From NCBI RefSeq assembly GCF_023283485.1, contig NZ_JAKILU010000003.1, positions 124,001 through 188,000 on the forward strand: DNA of 64,000 bases. The letters run 5' to 3'. Shown here in pieces: positions 28,187 to 37,193 of the stretch. The position numbers were made by a program, and so were the translations under genes. The notes below the pieces were generated by a model. The model worked only from the letters and a program-made list of their open reading frames with translations. It did no database searches and was not told where the DNA came from. Numbering within the stretch: the first letter of the stretch is position 1; every line of letters begins with the position of its first letter. This DNA is from Shewanella glacialipiscicola. Lineage in GTDB: Bacteria; Pseudomonadota; Gammaproteobacteria; Enterobacterales; Shewanellaceae.

Positions 28187-28451
28187 GCGGTAAATATTTA
28201 TCTACAATCTAGCAAAGTAGTGGACACCTCAACCCTAATAACACTTTTGAATGATTAGGATGTGTTAACTTTTTTAGAGTCAGTTTTTGCATAGATTTGG
28301 CTGGATTTTATACAAGGCAAAGTCTGTGTGGTATCGTAAGCTTCCAATAACTTCCATATCCCATGCTCAAACCTCCTGATCCATATGTCTGCGTCAAGTT
28401 TTACTAATCCTTTATAATGACTTTATTTTCATCGCTAAGAATGAAATGTAA
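28187..28451. other. 265-bp non-coding stretch before the repeat element
   Basis: No gene is visible. A TAGTGGACAC sequence near 28219 followed by CCCTAATAACAC and, inverted, GATTAGGATGTGTTA near 28254 resembles the end of an IS3-type element, but no transposase remnant is readable. I treat it as possible debris only. Confidence 0.3.
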
Positions 28452-28715
28452 TACCAATCACATTAAATATCTAATCAGTTCAGGGCCTCACAGGCATCTC
28501 AATCCAAGGCGCATTGACGCAGAAATGGTTATTCCCTTTTAAGTCAATGCAACACCGGAGTGGGATGCCTGTGTGGCTCCCGAAGGGCGGGTTTCAACGC
28601 GCTTTATACTGCGTTCAAAGCTTTAGACAGAGCACCACTATGCCTTCAAGCCTTCGCCTTGTCTAAAGCGCGTTGAACTCCCGCTGAATGAACAGATATT
28701 TAATACGATCGGTAT
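28452..28715. repeat. MITE-like element, copy 1
   Basis: This 264-bp sequence recurs at 31939-32216. Its ends are imperfect inverted repeats of about 30 bp: ATACCAATCACATTAAATAT at the left and, complemented, ATACCGATCGTATTAAATAT at the right. Inside, AACGCGCTTTA and TAAAGCGCGTT form a second perfect inverted pair, so the element can fold strongly. No ORF of size is present. A non-autonomous transposable element or a structured intergenic repeat both fit. Confidence 0.8.
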
Positions 28716-28720
28716 AAAAG

Positions 28721-29269
28721 CTATTTCCCCATACATTCAGCTAACAGCTTGACGAAAAAGTCACTGCCTTTACGTTGGCAAAAGGCGATGTTGCGCTCAG
28801 GGATGGTTTCGGGATCTGTGTAGTTGGCTAATGCGAGTTCCATGCTGGCTTCGCGGATGATGTGCAGGGTTGGGTAGGGCGCGCGGTTGGTAAAGTTGGC
28901 TGGAGCATCCTGTAGTTCACCATCGAAACAATAATCTGGGTGGAAGGTGGCCAGTTGATAAATACCTTCATAGTCGTTGTCGATAAGCGCATCGGTTGCC
29001 ATATCGATAAGATCGAGATAGGCGTAAAAACCCTCAAAACCGCGGGGTAGAATAAATAGCGTAGTTTCGGCTTCTGGGTGCGCGTCGAGGAATTGGCATT
29101 CTTCAATTAATGCCTTAAGCACGAGTTTAACTTTTGTTTGTTCCACCACCAGATACCGAATAGTGCCGCGCTCGACTTCTCGCCTGGCGAACGGGCAAAT
29201 ATTGTATTTCATGATCACATTTTTTACCCAGTTGTCGGTGTGTGTAATGATCATGTCGATTTCGTTCAT
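28721..29269 (-). CDS. DUF1415 family protein
   Basis: From the ATG at 29269 the product is 182 aa and soluble, with the family's N-terminal W-V-K-N-V-I-M-K-Y-N-I-C-P-F-A-R pattern, and F-H-P-D-Y-C-F and R-A-P-Y-P-T-L-H-I-I-R-E in the second half. The conserved Cys, His and Asp residues hint at a metal or catalytic site, but no function is established. The longer open frame upstream overlaps the lysE-type gene and is not coding. The stop lies 6 bp from the repeat element. Confidence 0.85.
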   Translation of the reverse strand: MNEIDMIITHTDNWVKNVIMKYNICPFARREVERGTIRYLVVEQTKVKLVLKALIEECQFLDAHPEAETTLFILPRGFEGFYAYLDLIDMATDALIDNDYEGIYQLATFHPDYCFDGELQDAPANFTNRAPYPTLHIIREASMELALANYTDPETIPERNIAFCQRKGSDFFVKLLAECMGK

Positions 29270-29295
29270 GGTTGTGGCTCGTACTGGAGTTAAAA

Positions 29296-29889
29296 TCAGG
29301 GGGCGATCATAGGGATGATAGACGCCACAAGCAAGACGGCCATACTGATATTGAAGATTTTTTGCTGCCGAGGATTTTTCAACAGGCGCTTTAGCACCAC
29401 GCCAAAACCAAGCCAGACGAGCGCACAGGGGAAAGCAATACATAAAAATACTGTGGCGATAGTAATCACTTGTGCTGTTAAATCTTGCTGTACTGATGTA
29501 AAGGTCGCTATGGCGCCTACAGCCATAATCCAACCTTTAGGATTAACCCATTGAAATGCTGCGGCTTGAATAAAGCTAAAGGGTTTGGCAATGGTCTTGC
29601 CTTCCATTTTGCTACTACTATTGGCAATCAACCACGATAGATATAAAAGGTACGCGATACCAACGACCTTAATGATTTGATGGATAACGGGATAAGTTTG
29701 AAATAAGGCGCTTAACCCTAAACCAATCGCGAGGATCATGGTGGGAAACCCAAGGCTTATCCCCATAAGGTGCGGAATACTGCGTTTAACGCCGAAGTTA
29801 ACCCCAGAGGTCATCAACATAATATTGTTCGGTCCAGGAGTTATCCCAGATGAAAAGGCAAATAGCGCGATAGCGAGTATTAACTCCAT
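29296..29889 (-). CDS. LysE-family amino acid exporter
   Basis: The 197-aa protein has about six hydrophobic helices and the family N-terminus F-S-S-G-I-T-P-G-P-N-N-I-M-L. A conserved Q-W-V-N-P-K-G-W sits mid-protein. These RhtB/LysE transporters export amino acids or derivatives across the inner membrane; the substrate is not predictable. It is 26 bp upstream of the DUF1415 gene in the same direction, so the two are likely co-transcribed. Confidence 0.88.
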   Translation of the reverse strand: MELILAIALFAFSSGITPGPNNIMLMTSGVNFGVKRSIPHLMGISLGFPTMILAIGLGLSALFQTYPVIHQIIKVVGIAYLLYLSWLIANSSSKMEGKTIAKPFSFIQAAAFQWVNPKGWIMAVGAIATFTSVQQDLTAQVITIATVFLCIAFPCALVWLGFGVVLKRLLKNPRQQKIFNISMAVLLVASIIPMIAP

Positions 29890-30249
29890 AGATAGATCTT
29901 ATACCTTTAGTGTGTTGTGGTTATCGAATTGGTTATATAGTGGCAATTTGCTCACTTGTTAGTAATCAAGCTGTTATTTATATGGTTAATTTAGCGCAGG
30001 CGACGCATTTTAGCGGTTAAAGATTGCAACGCCTATAGGTTATAACGAGTTTATAAGATAAAAATAATAACGAAATATGTTTTCTTGAAACGGTTATTGG
30101 CATGAGCATGGTGGTTATTTTTTAGCTATTAAGCACATGCTACGTTAATATCGAAAAAAGATGATTTAACACTATGATGGATATCAACTTTCGAAGTTTA
30201 AAATAGTCACTATCCTTACAGCAAATTGGACTAAATGGGGTAAACGAGC
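29890..30249. other. 360-bp intergenic region between divergent genes
   Basis: This AT-rich DNA should contain the lysE-type and lipoprotein promoters. No ORF, repeat or clear structured element is seen. Confidence 0.5.
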
Positions 30250-30861
30250 ATGATAGATAGCCTGTTAAAGAGATATTTACGGATGTTAATTTTGAGCTTT
30301 ATGGCCATCGCCAGCCTGGCAGGGTGTGTCACAGTAGAAGATAATGCTGCACAACCCTTGAGAACTACCATTGTTATGGCTGGCGATCTCAGTGGATTAT
30401 CTACTTCGGCAACGACATTTTCTTGGCATCCCGAGTTACATAGAATTATTACCGATAAACGATTGGATCCACAGCAAGTATCACAGCATATGCAAAATGT
30501 ATTGAAACGGACCTTGCAAGCTAAGGGTTATCGTTTTGTTGAAGATCCACAATTGGCGGATTTTCAGGTGGGATTTGGCGTCGCTATGGGCACTGAAATG
30601 AGTGATGCGCAAATTCTCGCAGTAGCAGGCTTGGTCGCGGGGTTGTCAACCGAAGGTGTTAACACCCAAAAATATGATAAAGGTACGGTGTTAATTGCGC
30701 TTTTTAAACCTATCGGAGTGCAAGGGGGTAATGATCTCATTTGGCGAGTGCTTGCCCAAGGTTTTGGTAACGTCGAAAAAATAGATGAGTTGACGACAAA
30801 CTTTGACAGCTTAATCGATTCAATGTTGACTAATCTGCCCTTAGTTAATGTGACGCCTTAA
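30250..30861 (+). CDS. DUF4136-like lipoprotein
   Basis: The 203-aa product has a lipoprotein signal ending at lipobox S-L-A-G-C (Cys26). A DUF4136-type domain follows: T-F-S-W-H-P, L-K-R-T-L-Q-A-K-G-Y-R and A-D-F-Q-V-G-F-G-V are typical of the strand-helix pattern. Val follows the Cys, so outer-membrane retention is expected. The function is unknown. It is a single gene with its own terminator. Confidence 0.75.
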   Translation: MIDSLLKRYLRMLILSFMAIASLAGCVTVEDNAAQPLRTTIVMAGDLSGLSTSATTFSWHPELHRIITDKRLDPQQVSQHMQNVLKRTLQAKGYRFVEDPQLADFQVGFGVAMGTEMSDAQILAVAGLVAGLSTEGVNTQKYDKGTVLIALFKPIGVQGGNDLIWRVLAQGFGNVEKIDELTTNFDSLIDSMLTNLPLVNVTP

Positions 30862-30990
30862 TACAGGTAAAAAAGCCTTTCATCATAGCGGTAACCATGT
30901 AAATACAAGTGGGGTTTAATTGCGAAGTGTTTGCTATTTTTAGTGATGATTTGAGTCGCAAAGGCATGTTTGAGCAATTGTTATCCTAAT

Positions 30991-31025
30991 AAAAAAGCGC
31001 AACAGTGAAAACTGTTGCGCTTTTT
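30991..31025. terminator. Bidirectional terminator
   Basis: AAAAAAGCGCAACAGT pairs with ACTGTTGCGCTTTTT around a GAAA loop between the convergent lipoprotein and DUF2797 genes. Confidence 0.9.
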
Positions 31026-31080
31026 ATGCTTAATTCTCAAATGCTTATTTTTATACTCTGGGTATTGTTCTACGGAATAA

Positions 31081-31908
31081 TTAGCCGTGTTCAACGCTGA
31101 CTTCGTAGGATGAAAACTTACGAATATTAATTACGCCCGTATCAAACAGTAAATACTGCCCCTTAATTCCCTGCAAAATGCCGCTTACAATCACTTCTTT
31201 ATCGAAGTTGTGGGAGATTATTTTCTTCGGAAACGTGTCTATCGGATAATGAATTGGCTGAATCGTTTCATGTAAACGTTCAATACTGTAATCGCCTTTT
31301 TGCATACCGATTTCGTGCAACTTAGCCTCAATTAGTGGGATAAGTTCAGCCGCTTTTGCTGTTAAATCAATATCGTCAGCGTGGCCCTTTAACATGGCTT
31401 GCCAATGGGTTTTGTCGTTGACCAGTTTTGCCAGTTCCACTTCCACTAAACCAGACAGTTGGCGGGTCGACACTTTAAAAATCGGCAAGCCTTGTGTTGC
31501 ACCTTGGTCAATCCAGCGTGTTGGTAGCTGATTGTGGCGAGTAATGCCCACTTTGACACCCGAGGTATTGGACAGATAAACATAATGCGGCACAAAACAG
31601 TGGCTTTGCGCCCATTCTGGTTCGCGGCAAGTGCCTTGGTCATAATGGCAAGTTTCCGGCTTCATGATGCACATATCGCAACTGGCGAGCTTTTGCATAC
31701 AAACAAAACAATGGCCTTGCGAGTAACTCTTTTTGCTCTTTTTACCGCAGTTACAGCAAAAAATATTGCCCGTATGAGTCAAGGTTAATTGCTTGCCTAT
31801 CAATGGATTGAGCGGGAGTAACTCATCACCCACTACGAGCTGGTATTGCACTTGTTGCGCGTCATCTAACAGTGCGCGCATTTTTTTTAGCGTTCCTAAC
31901 ATGGTCAT
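31081..31908 (-). CDS. DUF2797 zinc-cluster protein
   Basis: The 275-aa protein has a Cys-rich block at about residues 50-100 (C-C-N-C-G-K-K, H-C-F-V-C, C-D-M-C, C-H-Y-D-Q-G-T-C), giving several possible zinc sites. Then comes Y-V-Y-L-S-N-T-S-G-V-K-V-G-I-T-R, which resembles the core of a GIY-YIG-like fold, with a basic segment T-R-W-I-D-Q-G-A. The family is widespread in gammaproteobacteria without a proven role; nucleic-acid binding or cleavage is only a suggestion from the fold resemblance. Confidence 0.8.
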   Translation of the reverse strand: MTMLGTLKKMRALLDDAQQVQYQLVVGDELLPLNPLIGKQLTLTHTGNIFCCNCGKKSKKSYSQGHCFVCMQKLASCDMCIMKPETCHYDQGTCREPEWAQSHCFVPHYVYLSNTSGVKVGITRHNQLPTRWIDQGATQGLPIFKVSTRQLSGLVEVELAKLVNDKTHWQAMLKGHADDIDLTAKAAELIPLIEAKLHEIGMQKGDYSIERLHETIQPIHYPIDTFPKKIISHNFDKEVIVSGILQGIKGQYLLFDTGVINIRKFSSYEVSVEHG

Positions 31909-31938
31909 CCTAATGTATTGCGGTCATCGGTGTACTTT

Positions 31939-32216
31939 ATACCAACCACATTAACTATCTAATCAGTTCAGAGCCTCACAGATATTTCAATCCGAGGCGC
32001 ATTGACGCAGAAATGGTTATTCCCTTTTAAGTCAATGCAACACGGGAGTAGGATGCCTGTGAAGCTCCCAAAGGGCGGCTGATTTAACTGCATAGCAACG
32101 CGCTTTATACTGCGTTTAAGGCTTTCGACAGAGCACCACTATGCCTTCAAGCCTTCGCCTTGTCTAAAGCGCGTTGAACTCCCGCTGAATGAACAGATAG
32201 TTAATACGATTGGTAT
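31939..32216. repeat. MITE-like element, copy 2
   Basis: This second copy is 278 bp and very similar over its length to 28452-28715. It differs mainly by about 14 extra bases near 32082-32098. It keeps the ATACCAACC and GATTGGTAT ends, the internal AACGCGCTTTA/TAAAGCGCGTT pair and the shared block starting GCGCATTGACGCAGAAATGG. Confidence 0.8.
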
Positions 32217-32484
32217 TAGTCGCCCATCAAGCGTTTGGGTACAGAGATTATCTTTATCGTCATTGAGTGGCCGTCAGTATACAAGATTATCCAATGCCGT
32301 TTAGATAGAAATTCTCGATTGAGAGTGGGAAAGAGAAAAGCTATTGGGAGAGTTAAATAAGAACGCCAGTAGAGTCAGTTTTACCGTTTTACCGTTTCAC
32401 CGGTCTCGACGGCTTAATGCGAACCGCCGGTATAGGACTGTTCGCAAATTGAACACTGTTTACCTCTTACTATTTGTTTGTATG
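32217..32484. other. 268-bp non-coding stretch
   Basis: This lies between the repeat element and the GcvR-like gene. It contains a short duplication, TTTTACCGTTTTACCG near 32381, and nothing that I can read as a gene. Confidence 0.4.
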
Positions 32485-32985
32485 CTAACGACTTAATCTA
32501 TCAAGCACTAAATCATCACCAAGATCATAGAGAGATTGCAGCAGTTTATCTTCTTGGGCGGGATCGGTGAGTCCAAGGCCTATGGTTGCTCTAAACAGGG
32601 CAATACCAGTGTGGCCTGCGGTTTCATATTGGCTACTAAACTGCTCGATATTAATGCCAAGAGCATTGATTTTATTTGAGATATCAAGCACGAGTCCGGG
32701 TCTGTCATAGGCGACCAAATTGTAACTTAAGCGTTTGATAGGCTTAAGGGAAATAGCAGTTTTGGAGTAGGTGAGACTAAGGCTATCGATGCATTCTAAC
32801 GCTTCAATTAACTCATCTATACGCAGTGAGGGCATTTCGAGCAGTAATATTGCGGCAAAAACCCCGTCAATATGGCGTAATTCTGAGTCGAGCCAATTAC
32901 CCCCATGGCGGCTTACTGCATGGGCGATTTGTTCTACTAATCCTTTTCTATCAGGTGCTTGTAAGGTGATTAAATATCGTAGCAT
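32485..32985 (-). CDS. GcvR-like protein with two ACT domains
   Basis: The 166-aa protein is two ACT repeats: residues about 3-75 (Y-L-I-T-L-Q-A-P-D-R-K-G-L-V-E-Q-I) and about 88-160 (Y-N-L-V-A-Y-D-R-P-G-L-V-L-D-I). This is the layout of GcvR, which represses the glycine cleavage genes by binding GcvA. Neither gcv genes nor gcvA is in the window, so its partner is unknown. It is divergent from the pst operon across the Pho promoter region. Confidence 0.85.
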   Translation of the reverse strand: MLRYLITLQAPDRKGLVEQIAHAVSRHGGNWLDSELRHIDGVFAAILLLEMPSLRIDELIEALECIDSLSLTYSKTAISLKPIKRLSYNLVAYDRPGLVLDISNKINALGINIEQFSSQYETAGHTGIALFRATIGLGLTDPAQEDKLLQSLYDLGDDLVLDRLSR

Positions 32986-33031
32986 TATGGTTGGCTCCTA
33001 TTTTTGCAAAAAGCACCGATTTTTAAATGGG

Positions 33032-33065
33032 GTGTAACACAACTGTCATCTTTGCGTCATATAAT
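33032..33065 (+). promoter_or_regulatory. Pho-box promoter of pstCAB-phoU
   Basis: Three 7-bp half-sites spaced by 4 bp read GTGTAAC (33032-33038), CTGTCAT (33043-33049) and GCGTCAT (33054-33060); CTGTCAT is the PhoB consensus. A perfect TATAAT at 33060-33065 follows the first two repeats by 10 bp, the spacing of PhoB-activated promoters in which the Pho box replaces the -35. The third half-site overlaps the -10 box. The start codon of pstC is about 120 bp downstream. Confidence 0.85.
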
Positions 33066-33183
33066 CCAACGCACTTAGAATAAAGGATGTTGTTATTGCT
33101 CAGTTTACGTCCAAACAGTGTAAGCATAGCACTTAGCAAATCCTAGCGGAAAACTCGCTAGTTATTAATCATCGAGGTTCTTC

Positions 33184-35442
33184 ATGGAAAGTCAGGTCAC
33201 TCAACCTGGTTCTTTATCGCACAGTATGCTTAAAGGCGGGCGCTCGAATCGTAGGGCGTTTAAGGATAAAGCGGCACAAATCGGGGTCACTATTGGCGGC
33301 ACTATGGTGTTTGTCGCCTTATTGTTGATTTTCTTTTATTTGTTATATGTGATTAAACCTATTTTTGATAGTGCCAGTGTCACCCCGGTTAAGAGTGTGA
33401 GCTACCAACATGGCGATGTGGCAACCTTAATGGTGGGCGCCGATGAGCAAAATGAAGTGATGTACCGCGTGGCCGTTGATGGCCAAGTAGACTTTTATAC
33501 CGTTGCTGATGGTAGCCTACTATCTAGCTTTACGCCGCCACTGCCAACGGGCGTAAGTGTAACCAGTGCTGCGATTGCCGCGCCGAGTGAGCAACGTTTC
33601 GCGCTGGGCTTAAGTAACGGTCAGGCTTTAGTTGTTGGCCTAGAGTTTGGTTTAAGTTACCCCAATAACCAACGCTTAATTACGCCTAAGTTAGTCTATC
33701 CTGCAGGTGAAACTCCCATTACCGTAGATAGCGCGGGGAGTGCGATTCACAAACTAACTTTCACTTATAATTCAGATAAAATGAGCTTTGCTTATCAAGA
33801 TGATAATGGCGCTTGGCGCCTCGCGCGTTTGGAAGGGCAAGAGAACATGATGACAGAAACCGTGGAATGGGTTTCTACAACGTCACAAATTCAAGATGCA
33901 CCGAAAAAAGTCTCCCATGAGCTGATGACGCCCGATCAACGTCAATTGATGTTGCAAACGGGCAATAAAATCTTTGTGTATAACATTGCAGAGGCTGACA
34001 GTATTGACCTGCTGCAGGTGATTGATGTTGAACGCGCCAAAGCACACGTTAATAACGTGGCTTTACTGGCGGGGGCGAGCTCATTATTGGTCAGTTACGA
34101 CACGGGTATTGTGACTCAGTACTTCCAAGTTAACGGCCCAAAAGGGCGTTTATATCAAGAAATTCGCCAGTTTGATGACTTACCGCCAATTAACTCCATC
34201 GCTTCAGAATTCTATCGTAAAAGTTTTGCGACAGTGAGCCCAGAAGGTGAGCTTACATTGCTCTACACCACCAGTCATCGTGAATTGTTTGACGAAAAAT
34301 TTGACCTTAAAAATCCGGGTAAAATGGGCTTTACGCCCCGTTCAAACGGCATTGTGGTTGAGGCTGATAAAAAGCTACATATCTTCAGTGTGGAAAATAC
34401 TCACCCAGAAGTGTCATGGAGCGCGATGTGGGACAAGGTGTGGTATGAGGGTTATCCAGAGCCACAATATGTTTGGCAGTCCACTTCTGGATCTGACGAT
34501 TTTGAAGCTAAGATGAGCTTAATGCCATTAGCTTACGGCACCATGAAAGCGGCGTTTTATGCCATGTTATTTGCCGTACCGTTAGCCATTGCCGGTGCCA
34601 TTTACACGGCGTACTTTATGTCGCCCAAGGTACGCGGTTTAGTTAAACCGACCATCGAAATCATGGAGGCCTTGCCGACGGTTATTTTAGGTTTCTTGGC
34701 GGGTCTATGGTTAGCGCCGCTAATTGAAGAGCATCTCCCCGGTATTTTGATTTTACTTATCCTGTTACCCACCTCGATTCTTGCCTCTGCCTATGGCTGG
34801 AGTCAGTTACCCGCTATTTGGAAGCAACGTTTACCGGAAGTTTACCAAGAGCTGATGTTGATCCCTGTGGTCTGTTTTGTGGGATGGTTCTCTTTTGCCA
34901 TCAGTCCTGCTATTGAAGTGGCGCTGTTTGATGGTAATACCCGTGAGTTTATTACTAACGAACTGGGCATCACTTTCGATCAACGTAACGCGCTGGTGGT
35001 GGGTATTGCCATGGGCTTTGCGGTTATTCCAACCATTTTCTCTATTGCAGAAGATGCCATTTTCTCCGTACCACGCCATTTATCAAACGGCAGCTTAGCT
35101 TTAGGTGCTACGCCTTGGCAAACACTGACGCGGGTAGTGCTGTTAACCGCAAGTCCCGGTATTTTCTCGGCAATTATGATGGGCCTTGGCCGCGCAGTAG
35201 GTGAAACCATGATTGTATTAATGGCAACCGGTAACACTGCCATTATGGAGTGGAGTGTGTTCGAAGGGATGCGAACCTTAGCGGCAAACATTGCCGTTGA
35301 AATGCCTGAGTCGGCTATTGGTAGCTCGCATTATCGTGTGCTGTTCCTCGCGGCGTTTGTGCTATTCATCTTTACCTTCTTCTTTAACACCATTGCAGAA
35401 GTAGTGAGACAGCGTCTACGTGAACGCTATAGCTCGCTGTAA
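33184..35442 (+). CDS. pstC: Phosphate ABC transporter permease PstC, long form
   Basis: At 752 aa this is more than twice the length of E. coli PstC. A membrane helix at about 36-58 is followed by a periplasmic part of nearly 390 residues with beta-propeller-like character. The ABC permease core then starts near 446 (L-A-Y-G-T-M-K-A-A-F-Y), with the E-A-L-P-T-V-I-L-G-F segment and the coupling-loop G-A-T-P-W-Q-T. It forms the transmembrane channel with PstA. It is first in the operon, directly behind the Pho box; pstS is absent here and must lie elsewhere. Confidence 0.93.
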   Translation: MESQVTQPGSLSHSMLKGGRSNRRAFKDKAAQIGVTIGGTMVFVALLLIFFYLLYVIKPIFDSASVTPVKSVSYQHGDVATLMVGADEQNEVMYRVAVDGQVDFYTVADGSLLSSFTPPLPTGVSVTSAAIAAPSEQRFALGLSNGQALVVGLEFGLSYPNNQRLITPKLVYPAGETPITVDSAGSAIHKLTFTYNSDKMSFAYQDDNGAWRLARLEGQENMMTETVEWVSTTSQIQDAPKKVSHELMTPDQRQLMLQTGNKIFVYNIAEADSIDLLQVIDVERAKAHVNNVALLAGASSLLVSYDTGIVTQYFQVNGPKGRLYQEIRQFDDLPPINSIASEFYRKSFATVSPEGELTLLYTTSHRELFDEKFDLKNPGKMGFTPRSNGIVVEADKKLHIFSVENTHPEVSWSAMWDKVWYEGYPEPQYVWQSTSGSDDFEAKMSLMPLAYGTMKAAFYAMLFAVPLAIAGAIYTAYFMSPKVRGLVKPTIEIMEALPTVILGFLAGLWLAPLIEEHLPGILILLILLPTSILASAYGWSQLPAIWKQRLPEVYQELMLIPVVCFVGWFSFAISPAIEVALFDGNTREFITNELGITFDQRNALVVGIAMGFAVIPTIFSIAEDAIFSVPRHLSNGSLALGATPWQTLTRVVLLTASPGIFSAIMMGLGRAVGETMIVLMATGNTAIMEWSVFEGMRTLAANIAVEMPESAIGSSHYRVLFLAAFVLFIFTFFFNTIAEVVRQRLRERYSSL

Positions 35443-35501
35443 CGGGGATAAAATAATGATATTAAATACTATTTCGCCAGCGACCTTGAGAGGTTTGTGC
35501 A

Positions 35502-37160
35502 ATGGGTAAGTGGGTAAAATCAGGCTCGCCATGGATATGGATGACGGGCGGCGCGGTGAGCATCAGTTTGATTGCCGTATTAGGCTTACTACTGTTAATC
35601 GCATGGCGTGGATTAAGTTATTTTTGGCCCGCCACTGTGTACCAGTGGGAACTGGAAGATAATACTGGTGTACGGTCAACCTTAATTGGTGAGATTTATG
35701 ACCGAGAAGAAGTGCCAACTGAGCGTTTGATTGCCGCGGGCCATGTGTTTAAGCAGTCTCCTGGAGAATTTGTAAGCCGTTATCTTGTTAAAACCGGTAA
35801 CCGTGAATTTGTAGGCCTAGATTTTCGCTGGATACTGGGTACAGATATTTTAAGTCGCACTACGCCAAGCGATGTCGCCATGATTGAGCGAACCAAAAAC
35901 GGTAATTTTTACGGTTATCCCGTGGCTGTGATTGAAAACGGTAAACGTCTTGATTTAGTCAACGATGCGATAGAATCATCCTTAATGGATCATATCGAGC
36001 GCGCAGTTGCCCTAGCGGACAAAGCGGTCGATTTGCAGAAACAAGACATTGGCTCGATTAACTATGCTATTGAAAAGCTGCGTTTGCAGGAGCGCCGTTA
36101 CGAGCTAGATGGCGAGCTAACCGACAGTAATAAAGCCGAGCTCGCCGCTAAAAAAGCGCAACTGCAAAAAGATTATCTCGTACTTGAAAAAGCATTATTT
36201 GCCCTGCGTGATGATGCGGCGCGAGATTCTGTAATCGTGCGGGATATGCGCGGGAAAGATGTCGAGCTTAAGCTTGATACCGTGCTTGATGTAACCTACG
36301 TAAATCACTTAACTTTTATCGATAAAGTCGGTAAATGGTTTGTTGGGATCGGCCGTTTTGTGAGTGACGACCCGCGTGAAGCCAATACCGAGGGCGGCGT
36401 ATTTCCGGCCATTTTCGGTACTGTATTCATGGTGATGTTAATGGCGGTTATCGTGACGCCATTTGGCGTGGTCGCGGCGGTTTATCTGCATGAATACGCC
36501 AAGAAAGGTCCAATTACTAAGATGATCCGCATTGCGGTGATTAACTTAGCGGGCGTGCCCTCGATTGTGTATGGCGTATTTGGTTTAGGGTTCTTCGTCT
36601 ACGTGATGGGCGGCTCAATCGACCAATTGTTTTTCGCTGAAGCATTGCCATCACCCACCTTTGGCTCGCCCGGAGTGATTTGGTCAGCATTAACCTTAGC
36701 GATTTTGACGCTGCCAGTGGTTATCGTGTCGACTGAAGAAGGGTTAAGTCGTATTCCAAGCGCTGTGCGTCAAGGTAGTTTGGCATTGGGGGCAACTAAG
36801 GCCGAAACCCTGTGGCGCATCGTGCTGCCAATGGCAAGCCCAGCAATCATGACAGGTTTGATTTTAGCGGTGGCGCGCGCCGCCGGTGAAGTGGCACCAC
36901 TGATGTTGGTGGGCGTAGTAAAATTAGCGCCAACATTACCATTAGATCTTAACTTTCCGTTTGTGCATTTAGAACGTAAGTTCATGCACTTAGGGTTCCA
37001 TATTTATGATGTGGGTTTCCAGAGTCCTAACGTTGAAGCGGCGCGTCCTCTGGTGTATGCAACCTCCTTCTTGCTGGTGTCTGTGATTGTGGCACTGAAC
37101 TTGACGGCCATTAGTGTACGTAACCACTTACGTGAAAAATACCGTTCGCTTGAGCACTAA
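35502..37160 (+). CDS. pstA: Phosphate ABC transporter permease PstA, long form
   Basis: This 552-aa permease, against about 300 in E. coli, has an N-terminal helix near residues 13-35. An extracytoplasmic insert of roughly 250 residues follows, with a coiled-coil stretch rich in K, E, A and L around 170-230. The permease core begins near 305 (P-A-I-F-G-T-V-F-M-V-M-L). The G-V-P-S-I-V-Y-G-V-F-G-L-G and G-A-T-K-A-E-T motifs identify PstA. It lies 59 bp after pstC and 33 bp before pstB. Confidence 0.93.
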   Translation: MGKWVKSGSPWIWMTGGAVSISLIAVLGLLLLIAWRGLSYFWPATVYQWELEDNTGVRSTLIGEIYDREEVPTERLIAAGHVFKQSPGEFVSRYLVKTGNREFVGLDFRWILGTDILSRTTPSDVAMIERTKNGNFYGYPVAVIENGKRLDLVNDAIESSLMDHIERAVALADKAVDLQKQDIGSINYAIEKLRLQERRYELDGELTDSNKAELAAKKAQLQKDYLVLEKALFALRDDAARDSVIVRDMRGKDVELKLDTVLDVTYVNHLTFIDKVGKWFVGIGRFVSDDPREANTEGGVFPAIFGTVFMVMLMAVIVTPFGVVAAVYLHEYAKKGPITKMIRIAVINLAGVPSIVYGVFGLGFFVYVMGGSIDQLFFAEALPSPTFGSPGVIWSALTLAILTLPVVIVSTEEGLSRIPSAVRQGSLALGATKAETLWRIVLPMASPAIMTGLILAVARAAGEVAPLMLVGVVKLAPTLPLDLNFPFVHLERKFMHLGFHIYDVGFQSPNVEAARPLVYATSFLLVSVIVALNLTAISVRNHLREKYRSLEH

Positions 37161-37193
37161 CCAGCGATTATCCTGAAAGTATTAGGACTGAAT

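Noticed and set aside
29270..29533. N-terminal extension of the DUF1415 protein
   Set aside because: It would overlap the LysE-family gene; the family begins at the Met at 29269.
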